DNA of 64,000 bases from Bradyrhizobium sp. Gha (lineage in GTDB: Bacteria > Pseudomonadota > Alphaproteobacteria > Rhizobiales > Xanthobacteraceae): assembly GCF_900113735.1 (NCBI RefSeq), contig NZ_FOQM01000008.1, positions 120,839-184,838 on the forward strand. The letters are read 5' to 3'. The notes beneath the pieces are model-generated. The model searched no databases. It saw nothing but the letters and a program-made list of their open reading frames with translations, and was not told the origin of the DNA. A program made the translations under genes and the position numbers. Below are positions 18,270-28,907 of this stretch, one piece after another (the first letter of the stretch is position 1; each line of letters opens with the position of its first letter).

Positions 18270-20345
18270 ATGACCAAGCTCATCATCGACGGCAAAGAGA
18301 TCGATGTCCCCGCCGAGTACACGCTGCTTCAGGCGTGCGAGGCGGCCGGCGCCGAGATTCCGCGCTTCTGCTATCATGAACGGCTGTCGATCGCCGGCAA
18401 TTGCCGGATGTGCCTCGTCGAGGTGAAGGGTGGCCCGAAGCCGGTCGCGAGCTGCGCCTGGGGCGTGCGCGACTGCCGTCCCGGCCCCAAGGGTGAGCCG
18501 CCGGAAATCTCCACGCGTTCACCGATGGTGAAGAAGGCGCGCGAAGGCGTGATGGAATTCCTTCTGATCAACCATCCGCTGGACTGCCCGATCTGCGACC
18601 AGGGCGGCGAGTGCGACCTGCAGGACCAGGCGATGGGCTATGGTGTCGACACCAGCCGCTTCGCCGAGAACAAGCGCGCGGTCGAGGACAAGTACCTCGG
18701 CGCGCTGGTCAAGACCTCGATGAATCGCTGCATCCAGTGCACGCGCTGCGTCCGCTTCTCGGCCGAAGTCGCGGGCGCGCCTGAAATGGGCGCGACGGGG
18801 CGCGGCGAGGACATGGAGATCACAACCTATCTCGAGCACGCGCTGACCTCCGAGCTGCAGGGCAATCTCGTCGACATCTGCCCGGTCGGTGCGCTGACCT
18901 CAAAACCCTATGCTTTCGCGGCGCGGCCGTGGGAGCTCGGCAAGACCCAGTCGATCGACGTGATGGACGGCGTTGGCTCTGCGATCCGCGTCGACACCCG
19001 CGGCCGTGAAGTCATGCGCGTGCTACCGCGGATCAACGAGGCCGTGAACGAGGAGTGGATCTCCGACAAGACGCGCCACATCGTCGATGGCCTGCGCACC
19101 CAGCGCCTGGACCGGCCCTATATCCGGGAAGCCGGCAAGCTGCGCGCGGCGAGCTGGCCTGAAGCCTTCGCAGCGATCGCGGCCAAGGCGGCGCGCACCG
19201 ATGGCAAGCGCATCGGCGCGATCGCGGGCGATCTCGCCGGCGTCGAAGAGATGTTCGCGTTGAAGGATCTGCTCGCCAAGTTCGGCTCGGCCAATCTGGC
19301 GGTGCAGGGTGGCGACGCCTTCGATCCCGCGCTCGGCCGCGGCTCCTACATCTTCAATCCGACGCTTGCAGGCGTCGAGCAGGCCGATGCGCTGCTCATC
19401 CTCGGCGCCAATCCGCGGAAAGAGGCGGCGGTGTTCAACGCCCGGATCCGCAAGCGCTGGCGCACCGGCGGCTTCAAGGTCGGCGTGATCGGCGCCAAAG
19501 CCGATCTGACCTACGATTATGACCATCTCGGCGCGGGCACCGACACGCTCGCTGAGCTCGCGTCCGGCAAGCACTCCTTCATCGACGTGCTGAAGAACGC
19601 CAAGAATCCGATCATCCTGGTCGGCGCAGGCGCGGCCTCCCGTCACGATGGCGCCGCCATTCTGGCCGCCGCCGCCAAGCTCGCGCTCGATGTCGGCGCG
19701 GTGAAGGACGGCTGGAACGGCTTCGGCGTGCTGCACGAGACCGCCTCGCGCGTGGGTGCGCTCGACATCGGCTTCGCCGCAGGTCAGGGCGGGCTGAACG
19801 CCGCGCAGATGACGACCTTCGGCACGCTCGACCTCTTGTTTCTGCTCGGCGCCGACGAGATCAAGGCGCCTGATGGCACCTTCGTCGTGTACATCGGCAC
19901 CCATGGTGATCGCGGCGCGCATCGTGCCGACGTGATCCTGCCGGCGGCCGCCTACACCGAGAAGTCCGCGATCTACGTCAACACCGAGGGCCGCGTGCAG
20001 ATGACCGGCCGCGCCGCGTTCCCGCCGGGCGAGGCCCGCGAGGACTGGGCGATCGTTCGCGCGCTGTCAGAAGCACTCGGCAAGAAGCTCGGCTACGACT
20101 CGCTTGCCGCGCTGCGCCAGGTGATCTTCAAGGCCGTGCCGCATCTGATCCGTCTCGACCAGATCGAGGCAGGCACGGCCGACCAGATCAAGACGCTGGC
20201 AGGGAAGGGCGGCTCGCCGGAGAAGGCGCCGTTCAAGGCCGTCATCGAGGACTTCTATTTGACCAACCCAATCGCGCGTGCGTCGGCCGTGATGGCGGAA
20301 TGCTCGCGGCTTGCCTCCGGGCAGATGCTGAGCGCAGCGGAGTAA
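18270..20345 (+). CDS. nuoG: NADH-quinone oxidoreductase subunit G (75 kDa)
   Basis: A 691-residue iron-sulfur subunit. The N-terminal ferredoxin domain holds cluster N1b (CYHERLSIAGNCRMC, then C in VASCAW). The His-Cys motif HPLDCPICDQGGECDLQD supplies N5, and CIQCTRCVRF with DICPVGAL supplies N4. The molybdopterin-oxidoreductase-like domain follows without a cofactor. The additional Cys motif for N7 of E. coli-type NuoG is not evident, as in mitochondria-like enzymes. It starts five bases after nuoF. Confidence 0.97.
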   Translation: MTKLIIDGKEIDVPAEYTLLQACEAAGAEIPRFCYHERLSIAGNCRMCLVEVKGGPKPVASCAWGVRDCRPGPKGEPPEISTRSPMVKKAREGVMEFLLINHPLDCPICDQGGECDLQDQAMGYGVDTSRFAENKRAVEDKYLGALVKTSMNRCIQCTRCVRFSAEVAGAPEMGATGRGEDMEITTYLEHALTSELQGNLVDICPVGALTSKPYAFAARPWELGKTQSIDVMDGVGSAIRVDTRGREVMRVLPRINEAVNEEWISDKTRHIVDGLRTQRLDRPYIREAGKLRAASWPEAFAAIAAKAARTDGKRIGAIAGDLAGVEEMFALKDLLAKFGSANLAVQGGDAFDPALGRGSYIFNPTLAGVEQADALLILGANPRKEAAVFNARIRKRWRTGGFKVGVIGAKADLTYDYDHLGAGTDTLAELASGKHSFIDVLKNAKNPIILVGAGAASRHDGAAILAAAAKLALDVGAVKDGWNGFGVLHETASRVGALDIGFAAGQGGLNAAQMTTFGTLDLLFLLGADEIKAPDGTFVVYIGTHGDRGAHRADVILPAAAYTEKSAIYVNTEGRVQMTGRAAFPPGEAREDWAIVRALSEALGKKLGYDSLAALRQVIFKAVPHLIRLDQIEAGTADQIKTLAGKGGSPEKAPFKAVIEDFYLTNPIARASAVMAECSRLASGQMLSAAE

Positions 20346-20350
20346 GCTAG

Positions 20351-21418
20351 ATGGAATTCTTCGAAAGCGCAGTCTGGACCGGCTTCCTCTGGCCGCTGAT
20401 CCTGATGGTTCTGGAGAGCCTGCTGGTGCTCGTCGTCCTGCTGGTCGCGATCGCCTACATCCTGCTCGCCGACCGCAAGATCTGGGCGGCGGTGCAGATC
20501 CGCCGCGGCCCGAACGTGGTCGGGCCCTGGGGCCTGTTCCAGTCCTTCGCCGATCTGCTCAAATTCGTGCTGAAGGAGCCGATCATTCCGGCCGGCGCCA
20601 ACAAGGGCGTCTTCCTGCTTGCTCCCTTGGTCTCCTGCGTGCTCGCGCTCGCGGCATGGGCGGTGATCCCGACCAATCTCGGCTGGGTGATCTCCGACAT
20701 CAATGTCGGCATCCTCTTCATCTTCGCGATCTCGTCGCTGTCGATCTACGGCATCATCATGGCCGGCTGGTCGTCGAACTCGAAGTACCCGTTCCTGGCC
20801 GCGCTGCGTTCGGCGGCGCAGATGGTGTCTTATGAAGTCTCGATCGGCTTCGTCATCATCACGGTGCTGCTCTGCGCCGGCACGCTGAACCTCTCGGCCG
20901 TCGTCGAGGCCCAGCATGTGCGCGGTCTCGCCGGCCTGATCGGGCTGCCGCAGCTGACCATCCTGAACTGGTACGTCTGGCCGCTGTTCCCGATGTTCGT
21001 GGTGTTCTACGTCTCGGCGCTCGCTGAAACCAACCGGCCGCCCTTCGACCTCGTCGAGGCGGAATCCGAGCTCGTCGCCGGCTTCATGGTCGAATACGGC
21101 TCGACGCCGTATCTGCTGTTCATGCTCGGCGAATACGTCGCGATCGTCACGATGTGCGCGATGGCGACCATCCTGTTCCTCGGAGGCTGGCTGCCGCCGG
21201 TGGACCTGCCGCCCTTCAACTGGGTGCCGGGGATCATCTGGTTCTCGCTCAAAGTCTTCTTCATGTTCTTCCTGTTCGCGATGGCAAAGGCGATCGTGCC
21301 GCGCTACCGCTACGACCAACTGATGCGCCTCGGCTGGAAGGTGTTCCTGCCGCTGTCGCTGGTGATGGTGGTCGTGGTGGCAGGCGTGCTGCAATTCGCC
21401 GGCATCGCGCCGAAGTGA
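20351..21418 (+). CDS. nuoH: NADH-quinone oxidoreductase subunit H
   Basis: A 355-residue eight-helix membrane subunit that links the peripheral arm to the pumps and frames the quinone channel. Signatures [34 protein letters not shown] and [28 protein letters not shown] are complete, including the acidic residues of the E channel. It lies five bases after nuoG and eight before nuoI. Confidence 0.97.
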   Translation: MEFFESAVWTGFLWPLILMVLESLLVLVVLLVAIAYILLADRKIWAAVQIRRGPNVVGPWGLFQSFADLLKFVLKEPIIPAGANKGVFLLAPLVSCVLALAAWAVIPTNLGWVISDINVGILFIFAISSLSIYGIIMAGWSSNSKYPFLAALRSAAQMVSYEVSIGFVIITVLLCAGTLNLSAVVEAQHVRGLAGLIGLPQLTILNWYVWPLFPMFVVFYVSALAETNRPPFDLVEAESELVAGFMVEYGSTPYLLFMLGEYVAIVTMCAMATILFLGGWLPPVDLPPFNWVPGIIWFSLKVFFMFFLFAMAKAIVPRYRYDQLMRLGWKVFLPLSLVMVVVVAGVLQFAGIAPK

Positions 21419-21426
21419 GGGCCGTC

Positions 21427-21921
21427 ATGGGTATCAACATCAACGCCACTGCACGCTCGCTTCTGCTGTCGGAATTCGTCTCGGCGTTCTTCCTCGCCAT
21501 GCGCTATTTCTTCCAGCCGAAGCCGACGCTGAACTATCCGTTCGAGAAGGGCCCCATCTCGCCGCGCTTCCGCGGCGAGCATGCGCTGCGCCGCTATCCG
21601 AACGGCGAAGAGCGCTGCATCGCCTGCAAGCTGTGCGAAGCGGTCTGCCCCGCGCAGGCCATCACCATCGAAGCCGGCCCGCGCCGCAACGACGGTACCC
21701 GCCGCACCGTGCGCTACGACATCGACATGGTGAAGTGCATCTATTGCGGCCTGTGCCAGGAGGCCTGTCCGGTCGACGCCATCGTCGAAGGTCCGAACTT
21801 CGAGTTCGCGACCGAGACCCGCGAGGAACTGTTCTATGACAAGGCCAAGCTGCTCGCCAATGGCGACCGCTGGGAACGCGAGATCGCGAAGGCGATCGAG
21901 CTCGACGCGCCTTACCGGTGA
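21427..21921 (+). CDS. nuoI: NADH-quinone oxidoreductase subunit I (23 kDa)
   Basis: A 164-residue 2x[4Fe-4S] ferredoxin-like subunit holding clusters N6a and N6b. The cysteine sets are C64/C67/C70/C74 ([11 protein letters not shown]) and C104/C107/C110/C114 ([11 protein letters not shown]). An amphipathic N-terminal segment ([18 protein letters not shown]) contacts the membrane. Downstream, a palindromic element separates it from nuoJ, the only real gap in the operon. Confidence 0.97.
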   Translation: MGININATARSLLLSEFVSAFFLAMRYFFQPKPTLNYPFEKGPISPRFRGEHALRRYPNGEERCIACKLCEAVCPAQAITIEAGPRRNDGTRRTVRYDIDMVKCIYCGLCQEACPVDAIVEGPNFEFATETREELFYDKAKLLANGDRWEREIAKAIELDAPYR

Positions 21922-21930
21922 GATGAGAAC

Positions 21931-22062
21931 ATGATCCTTCCCGCCAACCTCTCGTCATTCCGGGGCGCGCGAAGCGCGAAGCCGGAACCTCGCGCCACAT
22001 CCTCTGGATTCCGGGTTCACGGACTTCGTCCGCGCCCCGGAATGACGGGAGTTTCTCGATGA
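21931..22062 (+). CDS. Putative 43-residue leader peptide created by a repeat insertion before nuoJ
   Basis: A second copy of the nuoJ start sequence (ATGATCCTTCCCGC) lies at 21931. From it a frame of 43 codons runs through the whole palindromic element and stops at TGA 22060-22062, overlapping the nuoJ ATG at 22059 (ATGA). The predicted Arg/Pro/Ser-rich peptide has no recognisable function. The frame could keep ribosomes moving to nuoJ and preserve translational coupling across the insertion. Its translation is inferred, as it has only a weak AGATGAGAAC-type ribosome site. Confidence 0.35.
   Translation: MILPANLSSFRGARSAKPEPRATSSGFRVHGLRPRPGMTGVSR
21953..22047. repeat. Palindromic extragenic element between nuoI and nuoJ
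   Basis: CGTCATTCCGGGGCGCG (21953-21969) is perfectly complementary to 22031-22047. An internal GCGCGCGAAGCGCG-type hairpin lies near the left arm. Elements with CGTCATTCCGGGGCG arms are frequent in Bradyrhizobium genomes. Here it is bracketed by a 14-bp direct repeat (21931-21944 and 22059-22072) that includes the nuoJ start codon. Confidence 0.85.
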
Positions 22063-22697
22063 TCCTTCCCGCGCTGTTCTTCTATCTCTTCGCCGGCGTC
22101 TGCGTCGCCTCGGCGGTGATGGTGATTGTCTCGCGCAATCCCGTGCACTCCGTGCTGTTCCTGATCCTGGCCTTCGTCAACGCCTCCGGCCTGTTCGTGC
22201 TGATGGGCGCCGAATTCCTCGCGATGATCCTGATCGTCGTCTATGTCGGCGCGGTCGCGGTGCTGTTCCTGTTCGTCATCATGATGCTCGATGTCGACTT
22301 CCTCGAGCTGCGCGAAGGCTTCATCCAGTACCTGCCGGTGGGTGTCGTGATCGGCGGCATCTTCCTGTTCGAGCTGCTCCTGACCGTCGGTGCCTGGGTG
22401 ATCAACCCCACCGTGAGCAAGACCATCACGGCGCCGATCCCGGCCAACGTCTCGAACACCGAGGCGCTCGGTCTCGTGCTCTATACGAAGTACGTCCACT
22501 ACTTCCAGCTTTCGGGCATGGTCCTCCTGGTCGCCATGATCGGCGCCATCGTTCTGACGCTGCGTCACAAGGCCAGCGTGAAGCGGCAGGACATCAACGT
22601 TCAGAACGCACGCACGCCCGAGATGGCGATGGCGATGCGCAAGGTGGCGCCGGGGCAGGGGCTCTCGGATGCCGACGCTGCGGAGTGGGTGAAATGA
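22059..22697 (+). CDS. nuoJ: NADH-quinone oxidoreductase subunit J
   Basis: A 212-residue membrane subunit with five helices. The pi-bulge helix region is [24 protein letters not shown], the family hallmark, and [10 protein letters not shown] lies after the last helix. The tail after the last helix is longer than in E. coli, as usual in alphaproteobacteria. The start at 22059 is fixed by family alignment; an identical ATG context 128 bases upstream belongs to a duplicated segment. The stop overlaps nuoK by four bases (ATGA). Confidence 0.96.
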   Translation: MILPALFFYLFAGVCVASAVMVIVSRNPVHSVLFLILAFVNASGLFVLMGAEFLAMILIVVYVGAVAVLFLFVIMMLDVDFLELREGFIQYLPVGVVIGGIFLFELLLTVGAWVINPTVSKTITAPIPANVSNTEALGLVLYTKYVHYFQLSGMVLLVAMIGAIVLTLRHKASVKRQDINVQNARTPEMAMAMRKVAPGQGLSDADAAEWVK

Positions 22698-23002
22698 CGA
22701 TCGGGCTCGGACATTATCTGGCGGTCGGCGCGATCCTGTTCACGCTCGGGATCCTCGGCATCTTCCTCAACCGCAAGAACATCATCGTCATCCTGATGTC
22801 GATCGAGCTGATCCTGCTCTCGGTCAACGTCAACCTGGTGGCATTCTCGACCTTCCTCGGCGACATCGTCGGTCAGGTCTTCGCGCTGCTTGTCTTGACC
22901 GTGGCGGCCGCCGAAGCCGCGATCGGTCTTGCCATCCTGGTGGTCTATTTCCGCAACCGTGGCTCGATCGCGGTTGAGGACGTCAATCTGATGAAGGGCT
23001 GA
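22694..23002 (+). CDS. nuoK: NADH-quinone oxidoreductase subunit K
   Basis: A 102-residue MrpC-like subunit with three transmembrane helices. The two buried glutamates that take part in proton transfer are visible in [12 protein letters not shown] and in [13 protein letters not shown]. The ATG at 22694 overlaps the nuoJ stop; a possible ATG three codons upstream lacks family support. Confidence 0.96.
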   Translation: MTIGLGHYLAVGAILFTLGILGIFLNRKNIIVILMSIELILLSVNVNLVAFSTFLGDIVGQVFALLVLTVAAAEAAIGLAILVVYFRNRGSIAVEDVNLMKG

Positions 23003-23010
23003 GCTCTCAA

Positions 23011-25131
23011 ATGGTTCAGGCAATCGTTTTCCTGCCGCTGCTGGGCGCCATTCTGGCCGGCCTGATTTCGCTCGTCGGCGCACATGGCCGCAACCCCTCG
23101 GGCGACGAGGTCGAGCATCATGGCGATCACGGTCATGATCACGCCCCTGGCGCCCACGCCCATGCGTCCGACGAGATCGACGAGGATGCGTCCGTCATCC
23201 ACGAGACGCACCACGAGCCCGGCGACGGGCATGACGACCACGGCCACGGCCCGGTCGAGCCGCCGGCCGCCGGCTCGCGTGGCGCCGAGCTGATCACCAC
23301 GGCGCTGCTGTTCGTCTCGGCCGCGCTGTCCTGGATGACGCTGGTCGATGTCGGCTTCAACGGCCATGACCTCAGGATCCAGCTCCTGCCCTGGATTTTC
23401 TCCGGCGATCTCGAGGTCTGGTGGACGCTGCGCGTCGACACGCTGACCGCCGTGATGCTGGTCGTGGTGACGACCGTGTCCTCGCTCGTGCACCTCTATT
23501 CCATCGGCTACATGGACGAGGATCCGAACCGGCCGCGCTTCTTCGGCTATCTGAGCCTGTTCACCTTCGCCATGCTGATGCTGGTGACGGCCGACAATCT
23601 CGTGCAGCTGTTCTTCGGCTGGGAAGGCGTGGGTCTGGCGAGCTATCTCTTGATCGGCTTCTGGTACCAGAAGCCGTCGGCGAACGCCGCCGCCATCAAG
23701 GCCTTCGTGGTCAACCGCGTCGGCGATTTCGGTTTCGCGCTCGGCATCTTCTCGATCTTCATGCTGACGAACTCGACCGATTTCGAGACGATCTTCCATG
23801 CCGCGCCCGGCCTGACCGGCAAGACCATCGACTTCCTCGGCTGGCATGCCGATGCGCTGACCCTGACCTGCCTCCTGCTGTTCATGGGCGCGATGGGCAA
23901 GTCGGCGCAGTTCCTGCTGCACACCTGGTTGCCGGACGCGATGGAAGGCCCGACGCCGGTGTCGGCGCTGATCCATGCCGCGACCATGGTGACCGCCGGC
24001 GTGTTCATGGTGGCGCGCCTGTCGCCGCTGTTCGAGCTCGCACCGAATGCCCAGGCCGTCGTGATGTTCTTCGGTGCGACCACCGCGTTCTTCGCGGCGA
24101 CCATCGGTCTGGTCCAGAACGACATCAAGCGCATCGTGGCGTATTCGACTTGTTCGCAGCTCGGCTACATGTTCGTGGCGATGGGAGCAGGGGCCTATTC
24201 GGTCGGCATGTTCCATCTGTTCACGCACGCCTTCTTCAAGGCGCTGCTGTTCCTTGGTTCCGGCTCGGTGATCTACGCGATGCACCACGAGCAGGACATC
24301 CGCAACATGGGTGGTCTCTGGAAGAAGATCCCGTACACGTTCGCGGTGATGACCGTGGGCACCTTGGCGCTGACCGGCTTCCCGCTGTTCGCCGGCTATT
24401 TCTCCAAGGACGCGATCATCGAGGCGGCCTACGCCTCGCACAATCCGTTCTCGACCTATGCCTATCTGCTGACGGTCGCAGCGGCCGGCCTGACCTCGTT
24501 CTACTCCTGGCGTCTGGTGTTCAAGACCTTCTTCGGCGAGCCCCACGACCAGGAGCACTACGAGGCCGCGCATGAGAGCCCGATCTGGATGCTGATCCCG
24601 ATCGGCGTGCTGGCCGTCGGATCGGTCCTTGCCGGCTTCCCGTTCAGGGAGATCTTCGTCAGTCCTCACGGCGTGGAGGAATTCTTCCGCGAGTCCGTGA
24701 AGATGAACCCGCATATCCTCGAGGATATGGAGAACATGCCGCATCTGCTGGGCTGGCTGCCCTTCGTGATGATGGTCGGCGGCTTCCTGGTCTCCTACAC
24801 CTTCTACATCCGCAAACCGTACCTTCCGGTCGAGCTCGCGAACACGCAGCCGATGCTCTACAAGTTCCTGCTCAACAAATGGTACTTCGACGAGCTCTAC
24901 GATTACATCTTCGTCCGTCCGGCGAAGTGGATCGGCTACCAGCTCTGGAAGAAGGGCGACGGCTTCATCATCGACGGCTTCGGCCCCGACGGCATTTCGG
25001 CCCGCGTGCTGGATGTCACCCGCAATGTCGTCAAGATCCAGACCGGTTATCTCTATCACTACGCATTCGCCATGCTGATCGGCGCCGCCGGCCTGATCAC
25101 CTGGTTCATGTTCGGCTTTGGAGGCCAGTAA
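23011..25131 (+). CDS. nuoL: NADH-quinone oxidoreductase subunit L with His-rich insert
   Basis: A 706-residue antiporter-like proton-pumping subunit with the long lateral helix at the C-terminus. Core motifs include [19 protein letters not shown] (functional Glu), [33 protein letters not shown] (lysine and histidine relay) and [16 protein letters not shown]. Between helix 1 and helix 2, residues about 25-80 form a hydrophilic insert with 14 histidines and many Asp/Glu, not found in E. coli NuoL, where this loop is short. Length is about 90 residues above the E. coli protein. It ends directly at the nuoM start. Confidence 0.96.
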   Translation: MVQAIVFLPLLGAILAGLISLVGAHGRNPSGDEVEHHGDHGHDHAPGAHAHASDEIDEDASVIHETHHEPGDGHDDHGHGPVEPPAAGSRGAELITTALLFVSAALSWMTLVDVGFNGHDLRIQLLPWIFSGDLEVWWTLRVDTLTAVMLVVVTTVSSLVHLYSIGYMDEDPNRPRFFGYLSLFTFAMLMLVTADNLVQLFFGWEGVGLASYLLIGFWYQKPSANAAAIKAFVVNRVGDFGFALGIFSIFMLTNSTDFETIFHAAPGLTGKTIDFLGWHADALTLTCLLLFMGAMGKSAQFLLHTWLPDAMEGPTPVSALIHAATMVTAGVFMVARLSPLFELAPNAQAVVMFFGATTAFFAATIGLVQNDIKRIVAYSTCSQLGYMFVAMGAGAYSVGMFHLFTHAFFKALLFLGSGSVIYAMHHEQDIRNMGGLWKKIPYTFAVMTVGTLALTGFPLFAGYFSKDAIIEAAYASHNPFSTYAYLLTVAAAGLTSFYSWRLVFKTFFGEPHDQEHYEAAHESPIWMLIPIGVLAVGSVLAGFPFREIFVSPHGVEEFFRESVKMNPHILEDMENMPHLLGWLPFVMMVGGFLVSYTFYIRKPYLPVELANTQPMLYKFLLNKWYFDELYDYIFVRPAKWIGYQLWKKGDGFIIDGFGPDGISARVLDVTRNVVKIQTGYLYHYAFAMLIGAAGLITWFMFGFGGQ

Positions 25132-26640
25132 ATGACAACCTGGCCCATCCTTTCGGTCACGACCTTCCTGCCGCTGGTCGGCGCGCTGATCGTTTACCTG
25201 AGCCGCGGTGATGACGAGGCGGCCAAGCGCAATTCGCGCTGGATCGCGCTATGGACCACGCTGATCACCTTCGCGGTGTCGGTGCTCCTGGTCATGCGCT
25301 TCGACCCTTCGAATGCCGACTTCCAGTTCGTCGAGAAGGCAAGCTGGCTCGCCACCGGCATCACTTACCACATGGGCGTCGACGGCATCTCGCTGCCGCT
25401 GGTGATCCTGACCACCGCGATCATGCCGTTCTGCATCATCGCGAGCTGGAAGGCGATTTCGAACCGCGTCCGCGAATACATGATGGCGTTCCTGATCCTG
25501 GAAACGCTGATGATCGGCACCTTCTCGGCGCTCGATCTCGTGCTGTTCTACTTGTTCTTCGAGGGCGGCCTGATCCCGATGTTCCTGATCATCGGTGTCT
25601 GGGGCGGTCCGCGCCGGGTCTACGCGTCGTTCAAGTTCTTCCTCTACACGCTGCTCGGCTCGGTCCTGATGCTGCTCGCCATCATGGCGCTGTACTGGAA
25701 CGGCGGCACCACCGACATCCCGACCCTGATGCACACCGCCGTGCCGCGGTCGTTGCAGACCTGGGCTTGGCTGGCCTTCTTCGCCTCGTTCGCGGTGAAG
25801 ATGCCGATGTGGCCGGTGCACACCTGGCTCCCCGACGCGCACGTCGAGGCGCCGACGGCAGGCTCCGTGGTCCTCGCCGCAATCCTCTTGAAGATGGGCG
25901 GCTACGGCTTCCTGCGCTTCTCGTTGCCGATGTTCCCGCTGGCCTCGCACGACTTCGCGCCGCTGATCTTCACCATGTCCGCGATTGCCATCATCTACAC
26001 CTCGCTGGTGGCGCTGATGCAGGAGGACATGAAGAAGCTGATCGCATACTCGTCGGTTGCCCACATGGGATTCGTCACCATGGGCATCTTCGCCGGCACC
26101 ATGCAGGGCGTCGCCGGCGGCGTGTTCCAGATGATCTCGCACGGCATCGTCTCGGGCGCGCTGTTCCTCTGCGTCGGCGTCGTCTACGACCGCCTGCACA
26201 CCCGCGAGATCGCGGCCTATGGCGGCCTCGTCAACCGGATGCCGCTCTACGCGCTGACCTTCATGGTCTTCACCATGGCCAATGTCGGTCTGCCCGGCAC
26301 GTCAGGCTTCGTCGGCGAGTTCATGACGTTGCTCGGCACCTTCAAGGTCTCGATCCCGACCGCGTTCTTCGCCACCTTTGGCGTCATCCTCTCGGCTGGC
26401 TACGCGCTCTGGCTCTACCGCAAGGTCGTGTTCGGTGCGCTGGTCAAGCCGACGCTGATGAGCATGAAGGATCTCACGCTGCGTGAGTGCGTGACGCTGT
26501 TTCCGCTGATCGCGCTGACGATCCTGTTCGGCGTCTATCCGAAGCCGGTGCTCGACATGTCGGCCGCTTCGGTCCAGCAACTCGTCAACAACTACAACAC
26601 CGCTGTGACGGCCGTGAAGGCCGCCGCACTGCTCCAGTGA
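25132..26640 (+). CDS. nuoM: NADH-quinone oxidoreductase subunit M
   Basis: A 502-residue antiporter-like pump subunit with 14 helices. The conserved glutamate of helix 5 is in [24 protein letters not shown], the lysine and histidine region in [38 protein letters not shown], and the trans-membrane relay in [19 protein letters not shown]. Its ATG begins on the base after the nuoL stop. Confidence 0.97.
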   Translation: MTTWPILSVTTFLPLVGALIVYLSRGDDEAAKRNSRWIALWTTLITFAVSVLLVMRFDPSNADFQFVEKASWLATGITYHMGVDGISLPLVILTTAIMPFCIIASWKAISNRVREYMMAFLILETLMIGTFSALDLVLFYLFFEGGLIPMFLIIGVWGGPRRVYASFKFFLYTLLGSVLMLLAIMALYWNGGTTDIPTLMHTAVPRSLQTWAWLAFFASFAVKMPMWPVHTWLPDAHVEAPTAGSVVLAAILLKMGGYGFLRFSLPMFPLASHDFAPLIFTMSAIAIIYTSLVALMQEDMKKLIAYSSVAHMGFVTMGIFAGTMQGVAGGVFQMISHGIVSGALFLCVGVVYDRLHTREIAAYGGLVNRMPLYALTFMVFTMANVGLPGTSGFVGEFMTLLGTFKVSIPTAFFATFGVILSAGYALWLYRKVVFGALVKPTLMSMKDLTLRECVTLFPLIALTILFGVYPKPVLDMSAASVQQLVNNYNTAVTAVKAAALLQ

Positions 26641-26662
26641 TCGGGCAGGTCAGGACATCGCC

Positions 26663-28099
26663 ATGAGCTTTACGACTGCAGGTTATCAACTGGCGCCGGT
26701 GCTGCCCGAGCTCGTGCTCGCGATCGGCGCCATGGCGCTTCTGATGCTCGGCGCTTATCGCGGGCAGGGGACCACCAGCGGGGTCACCGCGCTCGCGGTG
26801 CTGCTGCTCATCATGGTCGGCGTGCTCGAATACATGCTGCCGCCGGGCAAGCAGGTCACGTTCGGCGGCAGCTTCATCGTCGATGATTTTGCCCGCTTCA
26901 TGAAGATCCTGGCGCTGATCGGTTCGGCGGTGACGCTGATCCTGTCGACCGAATTCCTGGCCGATCCGTCGCGGCGCATCTTCGAATACGCGATCCTGGT
27001 GCTGCTCTCGACGCTCGGCATGATGGTGCTGATCTCGGCCGGCGATTTGATCTCGCTCTATCTCGGCCTCGAATTGATGTCGCTCGCGCTCTACGTCGTG
27101 GCGGCCTCGAACCGCGACAACGCCAAGTCGACTGAAGCCGGCCTGAAGTATTTCGTGCTGGGCGCGCTCTCGTCGGGCATGCTGCTCTACGGCGCCTCGT
27201 TGGTTTACGGCTTCACCGGCACCGTCAGCTTCGCCGGGATCGCGGCGGCCGCGACCGCCGCGAATGTCGGGCTGGTGTTCGGCCTGGTGTTCCTGCTCGC
27301 CGGCCTCTGCTTCAAGGTCTCGGCCGTGCCGTTCCATATGTGGACACCCGACGTCTATGAGGGCGCGCCGACGCCGGTGACCGCCTTCTTCGCGTCCGCC
27401 CCGAAGGTCGCCGCGCTCGCCGTGTTCACGCGCGTCACGCTGACGGCATTCCCGGGCATCGTCTCGCAGTGGCAGCAGATCCTGGTGTTCGTGGCGATTG
27501 CCTCGATGGCGCTGGGCTCGTTCGCCGCGATCGGCCAGAGCAACATCAAGCGCCTGATGGCGTACTCCTCGATCGGCCATATGGGCTTTGCCCTGGTCGG
27601 CCTTGCCTCCGGCACGGTCGAGGGCGCGCAGGGCGTGCTGATGTACATCGTGATCTATGTCGCGATGACGCTCGGCTCGTTCTCGATCATCCTCGCGATG
27701 AAGCGCAACGGCCAGGCCGTCGAACAGATCAGCGACTTCGCAGGTCTGTCGCGCACCAATCCGCTGCTGGCCTTCATGTTCGCGATGCTGCTGTTCTCGC
27801 TCGCCGGCATTCCGCCGCTCGCCGGCTTCTTCGCCAAATGGTACGTGTTCGTCGCCGCCATCAAGGCGAACTTGTTCACGCTCGCGGTGATCGGCGTGCT
27901 GTCCAGCGTCGTGGGCGCCTACTACTACCTCACCATCGTCAAGACGATGTATTTCGACGAGCCAGCCGGCCAGGTCGATCCCGTCAGGGTCGAGGTCAAG
28001 ACGGTGCTGGCGGTCGCGGGCCTGTTCAACATCCTGTTCGCATTGTTTGCGGGGCCGGTGGTGAGCGTCGCCTCCGCCGCCGCCAAGTCGCTGTTCTAG
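26663..28099 (+). CDS. nuoN: NADH-quinone oxidoreductase subunit N
   Basis: A 478-residue antiporter-like subunit, the third pump module. Signatures include [22 protein letters not shown] (functional Glu), [31 protein letters not shown] and [26 protein letters not shown]. It is the last nuo gene, followed after one base by birA, so the transcript probably continues into the downstream housekeeping genes. Confidence 0.97.
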   Translation: MSFTTAGYQLAPVLPELVLAIGAMALLMLGAYRGQGTTSGVTALAVLLLIMVGVLEYMLPPGKQVTFGGSFIVDDFARFMKILALIGSAVTLILSTEFLADPSRRIFEYAILVLLSTLGMMVLISAGDLISLYLGLELMSLALYVVAASNRDNAKSTEAGLKYFVLGALSSGMLLYGASLVYGFTGTVSFAGIAAAATAANVGLVFGLVFLLAGLCFKVSAVPFHMWTPDVYEGAPTPVTAFFASAPKVAALAVFTRVTLTAFPGIVSQWQQILVFVAIASMALGSFAAIGQSNIKRLMAYSSIGHMGFALVGLASGTVEGAQGVLMYIVIYVAMTLGSFSIILAMKRNGQAVEQISDFAGLSRTNPLLAFMFAMLLFSLAGIPPLAGFFAKWYVFVAAIKANLFTLAVIGVLSSVVGAYYYLTIVKTMYFDEPAGQVDPVRVEVKTVLAVAGLFNILFALFAGPVVSVASAAAKSLF

Positions 28100-28100
28100 G

Positions 28101-28907
28101 ATGGGGTTCGCGCTCGGTCCTCGCGCAGTCGCGGCGGGCTACAAGCTCGCCGCGATGGAGCGGACCGGCTCGACGAACGCCGACGCGATCGAAAGAGCCC
28201 GGGCCGGCGAGCCCGGCCCGATCTGGTTCGTCACATCAGAGCAGACGGCCGGCCGCGGCCGCCGCCAGCGCCCCTGGATCGCGCCGAAGGGCAATCTGGC
28301 GGCCAGCGTTCTCGAAGTCCTCGACGTCGCACCTGCAGTGGCCGCCACGATCGGTTTCGCCGCGGGGCTGGCCGAAGAGGCGGCGCTGGAGAAAGTCAGC
28401 CTCGAGGCTGCGCTACGGCTCGGCCCTGACAGGCCGCGCTACGCCCTGAAATGGCCGAATGACGTCCTGGCCAACGGCAGGAAGCTGGTCGGGATCGGCC
28501 TGGAAGCCGAAGCCATCGGCGATCGCCTGGCCATCGTCGTCGGCATCGGCACCAACATCGTGGCCGCGCCCGAGGGCACGCCCACGCCGGCGGTATCGCT
28601 GGCAACCCTCGGTGTCCAGATCAGCGCGGAGGAGTTGTTCTCGGCGCTGTCGGACGCCTGGGTGGAATTCCGCGGCATCTGGGATAACGGCCGGGGCTTT
28701 GCCGAGATCCGCAAACTCTGGCTGGAGCGTGCCGCCGGCCTTGGTGAACCGGTCGCGATCCACACGGGAACGATGGTGCTGGAAGGCATTTTTGACACGA
28801 TCGACGACACCGGCTGCCTGATCGTCCGCACCGCGGAGGGCCGGCTTGTGCCTGTGACCGCGGGCGAGGTGTTCTTCGGCCCGGTCCGTTCGGTAGGAGC
28901 TGCGTGA
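28101..28907 (+). CDS. birA: Biotin--[acetyl-CoA-carboxylase] ligase
   Basis: A 268-residue class I biotin protein ligase that forms biotinyl-AMP and attaches biotin to carboxylase carrier proteins. The GRGR biotin/ATP loop is at 51-54 (TAGRGRRQRPW), and the catalytic lysine region is LKWPNDVLANGRKLVGIGLEA. There is no N-terminal helix-turn-helix, so it cannot act as the biotin repressor known from E. coli. It begins one base after nuoN and overlaps the RNase J gene by one base. Confidence 0.95.
   Translation: MGFALGPRAVAAGYKLAAMERTGSTNADAIERARAGEPGPIWFVTSEQTAGRGRRQRPWIAPKGNLAASVLEVLDVAPAVAATIGFAAGLAEEAALEKVSLEAALRLGPDRPRYALKWPNDVLANGRKLVGIGLEAEAIGDRLAIVVGIGTNIVAAPEGTPTPAVSLATLGVQISAEELFSALSDAWVEFRGIWDNGRGFAEIRKLWLERAAGLGEPVAIHTGTMVLEGIFDTIDDTGCLIVRTAEGRLVPVTAGEVFFGPVRSVGAA

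Noticed and set aside
21901..22058. Possible promoter for nuoJ-N in the nuoI-nuoJ gap
   Set aside because: Nearly all of the gap is the palindromic element and duplicated start; no promoter-like pair was visible.
22945..25059. 704-codon open frame antisense to nuoL, rich in His/Asp/Arg
   Set aside because: It lies wholly opposite a well-supported Complex I gene; the open frame results from G/C-rich third codon positions and shows no domain likeness.
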